NCBI GenBank assembly: GCA_027491155.1
Contig: JAIXWR010000020.1
Span: 93,043 to 157,042 of the forward strand
Length of the DNA stretch: 64,000 nucleotides
From: Verrucomicrobiaceae bacterium
GTDB lineage: Bacteria > Verrucomicrobiota > Verrucomicrobiia > Verrucomicrobiales > Akkermansiaceae
Direction of reading: 5' to 3'
Below the pieces are notes generated by a model. That model had not been told where the DNA came from and searched no databases. It saw only the letters and a list, made by a program, of their open reading frames with translations. This document shows, piece after piece, positions 16,945 through 29,872 of this stretch. The translations under genes and the position numbers were made by a program. The stretch's first letter is position 1. Each line of letters starts with the position of its first letter.

Positions 16945-17772
16945 ATGAAGACTCAGGCCCTCCCCGGCATCCTGGTGCTGTTCTTTGCCGCCGCATGCCA
17001 GCGCGAGAAGAGCGGGGGCGCATCGTCCCCGCAGGGCGCCCAACCTGCCGCTAACGTGGCGGCCCAAGGGACGGACGGCGGCGGCGATGGCGCGATCGAA
17101 AGCCAGGTCGCCCGGGAGAAAGGGAGGAAGTTCAAGAAACGCATGGATGCCGCCAAAGAGGCCTTCGGGAAACGTGACCTGCCGGCGGCGCTTGCTGAAC
17201 TGGAGGCGGCGGAAGGCATCGATGGAAATCATGTCGAGCTGCTGACGCTGCGCGGAGCCTGCCACGTGGAGACAAGGGATTTCACGAGCGCGCTGGCGGA
17301 CTTTTCGGCGGCGGTGGAGAAGGCCCCTGGCAACGGCCACCTGCACTTCAATCGCGGCGAGGTATTGTTCGTGACGGACCAGTGGGCCGAGGCGATCAAG
17401 GCCTTCCGGCTGGCCAAGGAACACTTGTTCCACGGGTCGGAATCGGTGATGCCGTTGATCGATTTCAAGCTCATGCTCTGTGAAGCAGGGCGGGGCGACC
17501 AGAATGCCTTCGAACGCCTCGCGGAGGCGAATCAAGCGTCGCCGGATCCGCAACTTGCGGCTTTCACCAGGGTCGCGCGGGCTCTTGAGGCCCAAGACCA
17601 GGCCGCCGCGGCCGATGCCTTGGCCGCAACGAAGGCGAGCGTCCCCGATGCTGCGGACCGGGCTCCTTGGTATGACTCGATGCTCGAATTCGGCTATCAG
17701 GTCCCGCTTGAGGAGCGACGAGTGTCGGTGCTTCTTCCAAAGGAGAAAGCGGTAGTTCTGACACTGAGGTAG
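16945..17772 (+). CDS. TPR-repeat lipoprotein
   Basis: 275 residues from ATG 16945. The signal peptide ends in the lipobox-like LFFAAAC, so the protein is probably lipidated. A low-complexity Gly/Ala linker (to about residue 55) leads into tetratricopeptide helices: [60 protein letters not shown] and [19 protein letters not shown] lipoproteins act as protein-binding scaffolds at the envelope. Partners are unknown. It precedes the ABC exporter on the same strand by 58 nt. Confidence 0.8.
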   Translation: MKTQALPGILVLFFAAACQREKSGGASSPQGAQPAANVAAQGTDGGGDGAIESQVAREKGRKFKKRMDAAKEAFGKRDLPAALAELEAAEGIDGNHVELLTLRGACHVETRDFTSALADFSAAVEKAPGNGHLHFNRGEVLFVTDQWAEAIKAFRLAKEHLFHGSESVMPLIDFKLMLCEAGRGDQNAFERLAEANQASPDPQLAAFTRVARALEAQDQAAAADALAATKASVPDAADRAPWYDSMLEFGYQVPLEERRVSVLLPKEKAVVLTLR

Positions 17773-17830
17773 TCCGGCGGCAATTCGCACGGTTGCCATG
17801 CGGAGGTCGCAGTCTATGCTTGGGAAGCCG

Positions 17831-18565
17831 ATGAACGCCCTCGCCACCGCACCGCCCGCCACCGGCGTCGTCTTCGAAGCCCGCAAGCTGCGCAAGGTCT
17901 ACCACACCGGCGAGGTGACCGTCGTGGCGCTCCACGGCGTCGACCTGCAAATGCACGCCAGCGAGCTGATTTGTCTGCTCGGCGCCTCGGGCTCCGGCAA
18001 GTCGACCCTGCTCAATATCCTCGGCGGCCTCGATGTCCCGACTTCCGGCGACCTGCGCTACAAGGGCTGGCCGCTCGACGGCTCCGACGAGAACACGCTC
18101 ACCTCCTTCCGCCGCAACTGCGTCGGCTTCGTCTTCCAGTTCTACAACCTGATCCCATCTCTCACCGCCCGCGAGAACGTCGCGCTGATCACCAGCATCT
18201 CGCGCGACCCGATGACCCCGGAAGAGGCCCTCGAAATGGTCGGCCTCGGCGCGCGGATGGACCATTTCCCGTCCCAGCTCTCCGGCGGTGAACAGCAGCG
18301 CGTCGCGATCGCCCGCGCCATCGCCAAGCGCCCCGAAGTCCTCCTTTGCGACGAACCCACCGGCGCCCTCGACGTCACCACCGGCATCACCGTGCTCGAA
18401 GCGATCGAGCGCATCAACCGCGAGCTCGGCACGCTGACCGTCGTCATCACCCACAACGCCGCCATGGCCGCCATGGCCGATCGCGTCCTCCACCTCTCGG
18501 ACGGCAAGATCGTGCGGGAAGAGCACAACGACGTCCGCTTGCCGGCGCGCGAGCTGAAGTGGTGA
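17831..18565 (+). CDS. ABC transporter ATP-binding protein (MacB/LolD type)
   Basis: 244 residues from ATG 17831; an earlier ATG at 17798 gives an 11-residue extension. The full ATPase set is present: Walker [11 protein letters not shown]-loop [10 protein letters not shown], signature LSGGEQQR, Walker [13 protein letters not shown]-loop [10 protein letters not shown]. The [13 protein letters not shown] and DEPTGALD wording places it in the LolD/MacB group, which powers lipoprotein release, peptide or drug export with FtsX-type permeases. Its permease is at 19130, but a 549-nt insert now separates the two genes. Confidence 0.92.
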   Translation: MNALATAPPATGVVFEARKLRKVYHTGEVTVVALHGVDLQMHASELICLLGASGSGKSTLLNILGGLDVPTSGDLRYKGWPLDGSDENTLTSFRRNCVGFVFQFYNLIPSLTARENVALITSISRDPMTPEEALEMVGLGARMDHFPSQLSGGEQQRVAIARAIAKRPEVLLCDEPTGALDVTTGITVLEAIERINRELGTLTVVITHNAAMAAMADRVLHLSDGKIVREEHNDVRLPARELKW

Positions 18566-18575
18566 AGGGGGAAGA

Positions 18576-19124
18576 AGTGCCAAGTGATCCGTCAAAGAAC
18601 CCCGCCATGAACGGCCACCACGATGCTCCGGACTCCGCTCGATTCTCTATCGGCGACTGGCTCTTCGTCTTTGGGCTGATTGCGTTCGCTATCCTGGTGC
18701 CAGCGCTGATCGTGAAGGTGCTCCTTCTTGGAGAGAGCTCATCCTTCTCGTTGTCGACGCGAACCGTCGGAGGGCTGGTGGCTGGGTTACTCGCCTTCGC
18801 TGCCGTTGTTTTCAATCTCTATCTTGGCTTTGTCCGCGCATGGCTTCATAAGCGGCGGTTTGGGACGATGGATGGCTTTCAATACGCCTCAGGCATGCCC
18901 TTTCTCGGATCCATTTTCGTTTTCTACGCCGCGATGACGCTGCCGACAAATACGTCGGCAGGCGTGTCTCTACTGCTCCTGTATTTTCTGGATCCGCTTG
19001 GCATTCACGTCGCGGCATTCGTCTTCGTCCGGGGTCTCTTTGCCAGCGATGCCAAATGAGATACCCATGAAGCCGGAGCCTTGGAATTCTTCCACTGATC
19101 ACTGATCCCTGATCACTTGCCACT
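18576..19124. repeat. insert bounded by imperfect 14-nt inverted repeats inside ABC operon
   Basis: AGTGCCAAGTGATC (18576-18589) and GATCACTTGCCACT (19111-19124) are inverted copies with 13 of 14 matches. They lie 10 nt after the ATPase stop and 5 nt before the permease start, and enclose one small membrane-protein gene. Next to the right arm is a heptad-like run, CACTGATCACTGATCCCTG. No transposase is present. The element could be a MITE-like or passenger cassette, or the arms could be chance. Confidence 0.4.
18607..19059 (+). CDS. four-helix membrane protein inserted between ABC genes
   Basis: 150 residues from ATG 18607. Four hydrophobic segments are visible: WLFVFGLIAFAILVPALIVK, VGGLVAGLLAFAAVVFNLYL, FLGSIFVFYAAMTLP and VSLLLLYFLDPLGIHVAAF. 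I do not recognise a family. Third-position G+C is clearly lower than in the flanking ABC genes (codons such as TCT, ATT, CTT are common). Inverted repeats flank it (18576-19124). It interrupts what should be a tight ATPase-permease unit, so it probably arrived later. It may still be cotranscribed with them. Confidence 0.65.
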   Translation: MNGHHDAPDSARFSIGDWLFVFGLIAFAILVPALIVKVLLLGESSSFSLSTRTVGGLVAGLLAFAAVVFNLYLGFVRAWLHKRRFGTMDGFQYASGMPFLGSIFVFYAAMTLPTNTSAGVSLLLLYFLDPLGIHVAAFVFVRGLFASDAK

Positions 19125-19129
19125 CTGTC

Positions 19130-21499
19130 ATGCTCTCCCCCCTCGACCGCAAGCTGCTGCGCGACCTCGCCCGGATGAAGGGCCAGGTCGTGGCGGTGAG
19201 CCTGGTCATGGCCTGCGGGCTGGCGATGATGATCATGACGCGCAGCCTGATCCTCACGCTCGAGTCGACGCGCGACGCCTATTACCAGAAATACGCGCTG
19301 GCCGATGTCTTCGCCTCGTTGAAACGCGCGCCGCTCGCGATGGCCGACCGCGTCGCCGAACTGCCCGGCGTGTCGCGGGTCGAGGCCCGCGTGGCGGTCG
19401 ATGTCACGCTCGACCTGCCCTGGCTGTCCGAACCGGCGACCGGCCACATCGTCTCGCTGCCGGAGGACGGCAGCGAACCGGTGCTCAACCGCGTCTTCCT
19501 GCGCAGCGGCCGGATGCCGGAGCCCGACGCGCGGCGCGAGGTGGTGGTCGGCGAAGCCTTCGCCTTGGAAAACGGCCTGCGTCCCGGCGATCCGCTGGTA
19601 GCGGTGATCAACGGCCGCCGCGAGACCTTGCAGATCTGCGGCATCGGCCTGTCGCCGGAATTCGTGTTCGAGGCACCGGCCGGCCAGACCTTGCCCGACC
19701 ACCGCCGCTTCAGCGTGATCTGGATGAACTACCGCGCCCTTGCGGTGGCCTACAACCTCGACGGCGCCTTCAACAACCTCGTCCTCGACCTCGCGCCCGG
19801 CACCGCCGCCGATCCGGTGATCGCGCAGATGGATGGACTCCTTTCACCGTACGGAGCCGGCGGGGCCTACGTGCGGAAAGACCAGGCGTCGGCGCAGCGG
19901 CTTGAAGACGAGCTGCGCGTCCTCCATTCGCTCTCCGTCGCCTACCCGCTGGTCTTCCTCAGCGTCGCCGCTTTCATGGTGAACGCGGTGCTCGCGCGGA
20001 TTGTTCGACTGCAGCGCGAACAGATCGCGCAGATGAAAGCGCTCGGCTACTCGTCGCGCCAGGTCGGCGTCCACTACCTCAAGTTCGTGTTCGTCATCGG
20101 CCTGCTCGGCACCGTGATCGGCGGCATCGCGGGCCGGCTGATGGGCGGCGGGCTTGTCGGCCTCTACACGGAGTTCTTCCGCTTCCCCGCGCTCGACTTC
20201 CGCATGGACTACGGCGCGCTCGGCATCGCGCTGTTGATCAGTGCCGGGACCTCGGTGATCGGCGTGCTCTCGGTCGTCTGGCAGGCGGTGAAGCTCCCGC
20301 CGGCGGAAGCGATGCGCCCGGAACCGCCGGCCGATTTCAAGCCCTCGCTGTTCGAGCGGATCGGGCTGACCCGCTTTTTCAGCCCGACCTTCCGGATGGC
20401 GCTGCGCAACATCGAGCGCCGGCCGTGGCAGGCCGTCTTCACCGCCGCCGGCCTCGCGCTGGCCACCGGCCTGATGGTGCTGCCCGGCGCGATGAGCGAC
20501 AGCATCGACTACCTGCTCACCTTCCAGTGGAACCGCCAGCAGCGCCAGGACGCCGCCGTCTTCCTGGTCGAACCCGCTTCCGGAAAGGGCCTGCACGACC
20601 TCGGCCACCTGCCCGGCGTGATCCGCGCCGAGCCGATCCGCAGCGTGCCCTGCCGCCTGCGCTTCGGCCATCACCAGCGGAAACTCTCGGTCACCGGCAT
20701 CGATTCCGGCTCGGATCTCAACCGTCTGTTAGATGGAGAGGGCGACACCATCACCATGCCGGGGGAAGGCCTGGTCATGTCGAAGAAGCTCGCCGAAGTC
20801 ATCGGCGCGCGGATCGGCGACCTCGTCCAGGTCGAGGTGATGGAAGGCCGCCGCCCGGTCCTCGACATCCCGATCCGCGGGCTGGTGACCGACTTCGCGG
20901 GCGTGGCCGCCTACATGGACCTCGGCGCGCTGCGGCGGCTGTTGAAGGAAGGCGACACCATCAACGGCGCCTACCTGGCGATCGACCACGCCCGCTGGGA
21001 CGAATTCATGCGCGAGGTCAAGGACACCCCGCGCGCCGCGGTGGTGATGGTGAAGCGCGACCAACTCGCCTCCTTCCGCGAGACCACGGCCAAGAGCATC
21101 GGCCTGATCCGCAAGCTCTACTTCGTCCTCGCGGTGATCGTCGCCTTCGGCGTGGTTTACAACAGCGCCCGCATCGCCCTGTCCGAACGCAGCCGCGAGC
21201 TCGCCACCCTGCGGGTCGTCGGCTTCCGCCTGTCGGAGGTCCGCGGCGTCCTGCTCGGCGAGCTCGGCCTGCTGGTGCTTTGCGCCCTGCCCGCCGGTCT
21301 GCTCTTCGGCAAGGGCCTCGCCCTTTTCATCATGGCCTCCTTCAGCACCGAGACCGTGCGGATGCCGATCGTCATCGAGTCCTCGACCTACGCCACCGCC
21401 ATCGGCGTCGTCCTCACCGCCGCCGCCCTCTCGTTCGCCCTCGTCAGCCGGATGCTGTCCAAGCTCGACCTCGTCGGGGTGTTGAAGGCGCGGGATTGA
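19130..21499 (+). CDS. ABC transporter permease with two FtsX domains
   Basis: 789 residues. An N-terminal transmembrane helix (VVAVSLVMACGLAMMIMTRS) leads to a periplasmic core. A three-helix FtsX domain follows (around LVFLSVAAFMVNAVLARI, FVIGLLGTVIGGIAGRL and IALLISAGTSVIGVL). A second N-helix (AVFTAAGLALATGLMVLPGA) starts another periplasmic core and C-terminal FtsX domain (VLAVIVAFGVVYNSARIALS, ELATLRVVGF, LGLLVLCALPAGLLFGKG). This double layout is typical of lipoprotein or macrolide-type exporters working with a LolD/MacB ATPase, here at 17831. A rare TTA codon is at 20729. Confidence 0.9.
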   Translation: MLSPLDRKLLRDLARMKGQVVAVSLVMACGLAMMIMTRSLILTLESTRDAYYQKYALADVFASLKRAPLAMADRVAELPGVSRVEARVAVDVTLDLPWLSEPATGHIVSLPEDGSEPVLNRVFLRSGRMPEPDARREVVVGEAFALENGLRPGDPLVAVINGRRETLQICGIGLSPEFVFEAPAGQTLPDHRRFSVIWMNYRALAVAYNLDGAFNNLVLDLAPGTAADPVIAQMDGLLSPYGAGGAYVRKDQASAQRLEDELRVLHSLSVAYPLVFLSVAAFMVNAVLARIVRLQREQIAQMKALGYSSRQVGVHYLKFVFVIGLLGTVIGGIAGRLMGGGLVGLYTEFFRFPALDFRMDYGALGIALLISAGTSVIGVLSVVWQAVKLPPAEAMRPEPPADFKPSLFERIGLTRFFSPTFRMALRNIERRPWQAVFTAAGLALATGLMVLPGAMSDSIDYLLTFQWNRQQRQDAAVFLVEPASGKGLHDLGHLPGVIRAEPIRSVPCRLRFGHHQRKLSVTGIDSGSDLNRLLDGEGDTITMPGEGLVMSKKLAEVIGARIGDLVQVEVMEGRRPVLDIPIRGLVTDFAGVAAYMDLGALRRLLKEGDTINGAYLAIDHARWDEFMREVKDTPRAAVVMVKRDQLASFRETTAKSIGLIRKLYFVLAVIVAFGVVYNSARIALSERSRELATLRVVGFRLSEVRGVLLGELGLLVLCALPAGLLFGKGLALFIMASFSTETVRMPIVIESSTYATAIGVVLTAAALSFALVSRMLSKLDLVGVLKARD

Positions 21500-21511
21500 A
21501 ATCCCCGCCCG

Positions 21512-23323
21512 CTATTCCTTCGCGATGAGAATCTCGCCGTAGGAGTCGGTGCCGCCGTCGGCCTTGATCTCGGCTTCAAGGAAGTACCTCGCGGCGGGAG
21601 AGTGCTTGGCAACGGTGAAGCGGTAGAGCGTGTGGACGTTCTCCGTTCCGGTGTGACCCGGTTGGTCGTCGCGGCCGAGGACCTTGTCGCCTTCGAGCAG
21701 CGCGACCTTGCGGAAATCGAGGCGATGGGTGCCGCGGGTGTATTGGAAGTCGAAGCTGTACTCGCCGGGTCCGGTGACCTTCTCACTGACGTCCCAGCGT
21801 TTGGTCACCCAGTCCGCCTTCAGGTCGTCGGGCGACCATTCGGCCCCTCGCTCCGGCACCGCGAGGACCGCGCCGGCTTCCTTGAAAGCAACCGGCAGCG
21901 GCTCCATCGACTTCCACAAGCCGCGGGTGAAGTCGGGGATGGCCACGGGCATGCTGCCGGTGGCGACGGAGAGCGACGACAGCTCGATGATCGAGCTCCA
22001 GGCCGCGGCATCGTAAACCACGCTGTCCGGCGTGATGCCCTGGCGGATGCAGTCGAGGTGCCGCCAGTTCATCACGAAGTCCATGCCGCCGTGGCCGCCG
22101 CCCCTGGCCCGCTCCTCGAGCTTGCGCCACAGCGGGTGGGTGAAGAGCTTGCGCATGCGGTTGAGGTCGGCGTCGCTCATCCATTCGTGCGATCCGCCGG
22201 CATCGAGCCGGTATTTCCGCGGCTCTTCCAGCGCCAGCCGTGCGGGGTAGTCGAAGAACGTACCGCCGGTGCCGGACAACGCGTTGATCCGGCTGTAAGG
22301 GCGCGGGCTGATGATGTCGTGCTGGATCATGATCGTGCGGCCGCGCTCGGTCTTGATCATCGACGTGTTCATGTCGCCGCAGATGTATTTCTCATTGTCG
22401 TGCTTGCCGCCGTTCGGGTGCCGCTTGTCGCGCCACGCGGTGAGGCCGGTTTCGAGCGAGCTCATCGAAACGAGAAACTTGAACTGGTCGCCGCGGCCGA
22501 TGCCGAGGTACTGGGCGACCGGGCCGAGGCCGTGGGTCGGATAGAGGTTGCCGTCGTACTGGAGATGATAGTCGCGCCGCCAGTCGCCTTCGGTGCCGAG
22601 GGAGTAGAGCATGCCTCGGAGGTCGTGGATGTAGGCGCATTCGGCGTGGGTCAGTTCGCCGAAGACGCCCTCGCGGACCATGTTGAGGACGAACAGCTCG
22701 TTCTCGCCGTAGCAGCAGTTTTCCAGCATCACGCAGTGCCTTTGGGTCCGCTCGCTGGTGTCGACGAGTTGCCACCCTTCATCGACCGTGACCGTGGCCG
22801 AGACCTCGACGAAGGCGTGCTTGCCGTGCTTCATCGCCGCCACGGCCATCGGGACGTGCCAGGCCCAGGGCGTGGAAATGTAGACGACGTCGATGTCCTC
22901 GCGCGCCACCATCTTTTCCCAGATGTCCTCGGTGCCGCCGTAAACTTCGGGCCGCTTGCCGCGGACCTGCTGGCAGCGGTCGGCGGCGCGTTCCGCCCGG
23001 TCGGCGCGCAGGTCGCAAACGGCGACCACTTCGGTGAACTCGATGTTGAGGCTGTCGTTGAGATGGGTCATGCCGCGGCTGAGCCCGATGTGGGCGACGC
23101 GGACCTTGTCCAATGGCTTGGTCGTGAGATCGTGCACCGGCTTCTGTCCAGCGGGCCGCGGCCGGGTGTTGACGATGTCCGGGCGGATGACGATGCCGGA
23201 CGGCAAGGTCACCGGACCGGCCGCCGCCTCCGCGCCGGAGGTGCCGCCGAGGAAGCCGGCAAAGGAGGTGGCGAGTCCGCCGAGGGCGGTGGATTTCAGG
23301 AGATCGCGGCGGGTGGGGTCCAT
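21512..23323 (-). CDS. Gfo/Idh/MocA-family, GH109-like exported glycosidase
   Basis: 603 residues from ATG 23323, supported by AGGA upstream and a twin-arginine start (MDPTRRDLLKSTALGGLATS). The Rossmann part reads VRVAHIGLSRGM, then FTEVVAVCDLRADRAERA and DIDVVYISTPWAWH. The stretches RHCVMLENCCYGENE, LYPTHGLGPVAQYLG and GGHGGMDFVMNWR match GH109 alpha-N-acetylgalactosaminidases, which use bound NAD in a redox-type glycoside cleavage. The final 120 residues are an extra beta-rich domain (PGEYSFDFQYTRGTHRLDF), probably substrate binding. Tat export would carry it out with cofactor bound. Activity on GalNAc is a family inference. Confidence 0.88.
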   Translation of the reverse strand: MDPTRRDLLKSTALGGLATSFAGFLGGTSGAEAAAGPVTLPSGIVIRPDIVNTRPRPAGQKPVHDLTTKPLDKVRVAHIGLSRGMTHLNDSLNIEFTEVVAVCDLRADRAERAADRCQQVRGKRPEVYGGTEDIWEKMVAREDIDVVYISTPWAWHVPMAVAAMKHGKHAFVEVSATVTVDEGWQLVDTSERTQRHCVMLENCCYGENELFVLNMVREGVFGELTHAECAYIHDLRGMLYSLGTEGDWRRDYHLQYDGNLYPTHGLGPVAQYLGIGRGDQFKFLVSMSSLETGLTAWRDKRHPNGGKHDNEKYICGDMNTSMIKTERGRTIMIQHDIISPRPYSRINALSGTGGTFFDYPARLALEEPRKYRLDAGGSHEWMSDADLNRMRKLFTHPLWRKLEERARGGGHGGMDFVMNWRHLDCIRQGITPDSVVYDAAAWSSIIELSSLSVATGSMPVAIPDFTRGLWKSMEPLPVAFKEAGAVLAVPERGAEWSPDDLKADWVTKRWDVSEKVTGPGEYSFDFQYTRGTHRLDFRKVALLEGDKVLGRDDQPGHTGTENVHTLYRFTVAKHSPAARYFLEAEIKADGGTDSYGEILIAKE

Positions 23324-23461
23324 GGAATCCTGCTGCAACGAAGCGGCGGACGGGTTCCTTGCAGAGCGGCGCGACACCAGATGGCATTTGCGGAGGAACG
23401 ATGTGCGGGATTCTCCCATCGGATGCTGGGCTTCCGGCAAGCGATGCGTTAGAAGCCCGGA

Positions 23462-24562
23462 ATGAAGCTTCAGTGGTGGATCGCGCCCGCTTGCCTGGTG
23501 GCGGGGATCTGGATCGGAAGGATGGGCGTCGCTCCGGCATCGGACGGGGAGGGGTCCGCGTCCGCCGGGAGAGCGGATGGGAAATCGATGGAACGGCGGA
23601 AGGCGGAGCGGAGCGCCGGCGCGGCATCGGCCTACGGCAAGCTCCGTTCCGAGATCCGCGGGGCGTCGCCGGTCCGCATGGCGGAGCTTCTCAAGAGGGC
23701 GCTGCTTCATCCCGACGCCCTGGAGCGCCGGGCGCTGGTGATCGCGTGCTTCGAAGGGATGGATGCCACGAACTGGCTCGGGATGTACCAGCAGTTCACC
23801 GAAGTGACGAGGGAGTCCGGCGTGATCCATCCGACCGATCAACGGATGTCGCTGATGGTCGTCGGCCGCAATGGCGGGCAGGAAGCGGCGGAGTGGTTCA
23901 AGGAGAACGCCGGGCCGGAACAATTGCGAGAGGTCGTCTGGGGCTGGGCGCAGGAGGATCCCGCGGCGGCGGTGACCTGGCTGAATGCCGGTCCGGTCGA
24001 CGATCCCGCGCTGCGCCACCGCCTGCTGTCGGTCGCCCTCGGCGGCGCGGCCCATCGCGACGGGATCGCCGCCGAGGCCATGCTCGATGCTCTCCCGCTC
24101 GAAGACCGCTTGGCCTGCGTAAGCGATTTCACCTGGAACCTGGCCCAGCGCGACGGCATGGACGCGGCGGTCGAATGGACGGTGAAAGCGAACCAAAGGG
24201 CCGGTGCCGATCCCGCTTACAAGGCGAAGATCGCGGCCAACGTGGTCGACCGGATCCTCGACGCCTGTGAGGAAGTGGAAGGTGCCCGCGGGGCCGCGGA
24301 GCGGATGGCGCGGATCATCGCGTCCGATGCCACCCAGGCGGACAAGATGAAGCTCTTCATCGCCCGCCTGCCGGCCGACCAGCCCTTCGAGTTCCTCGCC
24401 GGGATTTCGAAGACTCCGGTGGCTGCCAGCGGTGAGATAAGGGACCGGATCGAAGACCACCTCTCCCACCTGGCAGCCACCCGGAAGCAGGCGGCGCTCG
24501 ACTGGCTTGCCAAGCATCCGGACGATCCGCTCGCAGCCGAGCTACGGACTTTGGTCCGTTGA
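23462..24562 (+). CDS. exported helical-repeat protein, function unknown
   Basis: 366 residues. A signal or anchor sequence (MKLQWWIAPACLVAGIWIG) precedes a charged linker and then repeated helical pairs. The repeating text is of the form aromatic-rich helix plus DPAAAVTWLNA, seen as EEAAEWFKENAG-like, VVWGWAQEDPAAAVTWLN, FTWNLAQRDGMDAAVEWTVK and AATRKQAALDWLAKHPDDPL. This W-x(3)-DP-x-AA-x-W pattern is known from hypothetical proteins in Verrucomicrobiota, with no assigned role. It is divergent from the GH109-like gene, with 138 nt between starts. Confidence 0.7.
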   Translation: MKLQWWIAPACLVAGIWIGRMGVAPASDGEGSASAGRADGKSMERRKAERSAGAASAYGKLRSEIRGASPVRMAELLKRALLHPDALERRALVIACFEGMDATNWLGMYQQFTEVTRESGVIHPTDQRMSLMVVGRNGGQEAAEWFKENAGPEQLREVVWGWAQEDPAAAVTWLNAGPVDDPALRHRLLSVALGGAAHRDGIAAEAMLDALPLEDRLACVSDFTWNLAQRDGMDAAVEWTVKANQRAGADPAYKAKIAANVVDRILDACEEVEGARGAAERMARIIASDATQADKMKLFIARLPADQPFEFLAGISKTPVAASGEIRDRIEDHLSHLAATRKQAALDWLAKHPDDPLAAELRTLVR

Positions 24563-24693
24563 TGAAGGGCTGTGTCCGGAACTGCCGGTGCCTTGGTTTG
24601 CGGAATCTTTGGCCCGTCATCCGCCCCGGGGTTCAGGTCTAAACCTACTCGGCAGATGTTTGGTAATGGTAATTCGCGCTTTTCCGTCCCCGA

Positions 24694-25425
24694 TCACAGC
24701 CGATCCCACCAGCGGGCGGTGTCGGCGAGCCTTTGCATCTCGGCCTTGTAGCGGGCCGGCACGTCGGAGCGGCGGATGGTCGTCTTTTTCAAGGGCGGAT
24801 AGGCCTTGCGGATCCGCGGCTGGTCCGCGGCGAACTCGTCGGTGGCGGCGATCATGCCTTCGGCGAAAATCGGGAAGCCCAGCAGGTTGCGGCCGGTGAT
24901 CGCGAGCGAGTGGAAGCGCCCGACGTAGGTCGCCTCGCCGGCCCGCACCTGGAGGGGCACCTTGATCGGCTTGCGGTTCATCACGGTGACCGGGCCGGAG
25001 CTTCCCATGCCGGTCATCGACCAGCCGGTGATCTCGTAGTCGCCCGCCGGGAGCGGGATGGCGATGACCTCGCTCGGCTTGCCGCCGCCCCTGAGGTAGG
25101 GGTCGCGGTTTTCGGGCATGACGATCGGAACCAGCACGGCCATTTCCTCCTTCGCCGCGCCGGTGCCGCGGACATAGACGCTGCTGTTCGCGCCGCGCGA
25201 TCCCGGCTGGCCTTTCCGGTCCAGGGTCGCGCTGTGGAAAGAGCCGACGATGTAGCCTTCGCCCGGCTGGAGCCCGCGGGCTTGCAGCGTGCCGGCATCC
25301 AGCGGGTAGCGGGCCGAGACGCAGGAGCTCAGGGCGAGCGCCGAGGCGGCGGCGAGGAATCCCGGAAGGAAAGGCAACTTGCGAAGGGAACGAAACGCGC
25401 GGCGGAAGGAAGCGGGGAAAGGCAT
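24694..25425 (-). CDS. lipoprotein of unknown function
   Basis: 243 residues from ATG 25425. A basic N-region (FRRAFRSLRKL) and hydrophobic core end in the lipobox ALALSSC. The mature domain is beta-rich: GEGYIVGSFHSATL, EMAVLVPIVMP, IAIPLPAGDYEITGWSM, EATYVGRFHSLAITGRN. PAGDYEITGW resembles the DUF2846-like lipoproteins that carry a single beta-sandwich, but I would not name a family. The C-terminal 40 residues are helical and charged. It lies downstream of katG and its terminator on the same strand, so it likely has its own promoter. Confidence 0.7.
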   Translation of the reverse strand: MPFPASFRRAFRSLRKLPFLPGFLAAASALALSSCVSARYPLDAGTLQARGLQPGEGYIVGSFHSATLDRKGQPGSRGANSSVYVRGTGAAKEEMAVLVPIVMPENRDPYLRGGGKPSEVIAIPLPAGDYEITGWSMTGMGSSGPVTVMNRKPIKVPLQVRAGEATYVGRFHSLAITGRNLLGFPIFAEGMIAATDEFAADQPRIRKAYPPLKKTTIRRSDVPARYKAEMQRLADTARWWDRL

Positions 25426-25502
25426 GGCGTGGATCGGATGGGAAGAGCGGCGGCATTCCAAACCGGCAGCCGCCCGCCGTCACGGGAGAATCCCGCAGCC
25501 AC

Positions 25503-25535
25503 GAAAAAAGGCGGCTTGTTGCCAAGCCGCCTTTG
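25503..25535 (-). terminator. Rho-independent terminator of katG
   Basis: On the minus strand a perfect 12-bp stem (AAAGGCGGCTTG at 25534-25523 with CAAGCCGCCTTT at 25518-25507) has the four-base loop GCAA. The stem closes into a run of six Ts. It starts 28 nt after the katG stop. It isolates katG from the lipoprotein gene downstream and is the clearest intrinsic terminator in the window. Confidence 0.9.
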
Positions 25536-25562
25536 AAGATGCCGGTCCGGATCCTTGCGGGA

Positions 25563-29274
<3,712 letters not shown>

Positions 29275-29284
29275 CGCACGACGC

Positions 29285-29662
29285 CTATTTCTCGCCGCTG
29301 GCGGTGGCAGCCTCCGCGGGAGCGGCCGGAGCCTGCGGGCTGAGGCAGCGCTGGTTCGGCTGGTGGTAGCCCAGCAGGCAGCCGTCGCGGGTGAAGCGGA
29401 GTTCCCGCTCCGTGCCGGGCACGATGCGCAGACCTTCGTAGCCCGGGGCCTGGGAGTAATCGAAAGCACCCGCGCTGACCTTCCATGTCAGACGCCGGTC
29501 GTCCGGCCAGGGCCGCTGCACGATCAGAATCGTCGCTTGGTCCGCCCACGCTTCGCGCCGCGCGATCTCGGTCCGGGATTGTTCGAAGATCGCATTCTGG
29601 GTGACCCGGTTGCCGCAGCCGGCAAGCACGAGAGGCAGGAGGAGAAGAAGCAGCGCACGCAT
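29285..29662 (-). CDS. small lipoprotein
   Basis: 125 residues. The signal peptide MRALLLLLLPLVLAGC ends in a perfect LAGC lipobox. The mature part is short and contains RPWPDDRRLTWKVSAGAFDY and GTERELRFTRDGCLLGYHQP. It ends in a low-complexity Ala-rich tail (SPQAPAAPAEAATA). No family is recognised. It is convergent with the PQQ-propeller gene, with 10 nt between stops. Confidence 0.75.
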   Translation of the reverse strand: MRALLLLLLPLVLAGCGNRVTQNAIFEQSRTEIARREAWADQATILIVQRPWPDDRRLTWKVSAGAFDYSQAPGYEGLRIVPGTERELRFTRDGCLLGYHQPNQRCLSPQAPAAPAEAATASGEK

Positions 29663-29872
29663 GATGTTGGAAGTCCGGGTGGTTGCGAACTCCGGACGGC
29701 ATCCCGGACCGCTCGCAATGAGCCTGCTTACCGGGAATCCCCCGGGGCGGCAAATGGATTTCCGGAGCGGAAGGCCTCCCTTGCAAAAGGCCCCGAAAAG
29801 AGTGAAGCTTCCCTTAATTTCCAGCCGGACAAATCATCCGGCGAGCCAAACCAACGTCCGCCCCGCCATCCG

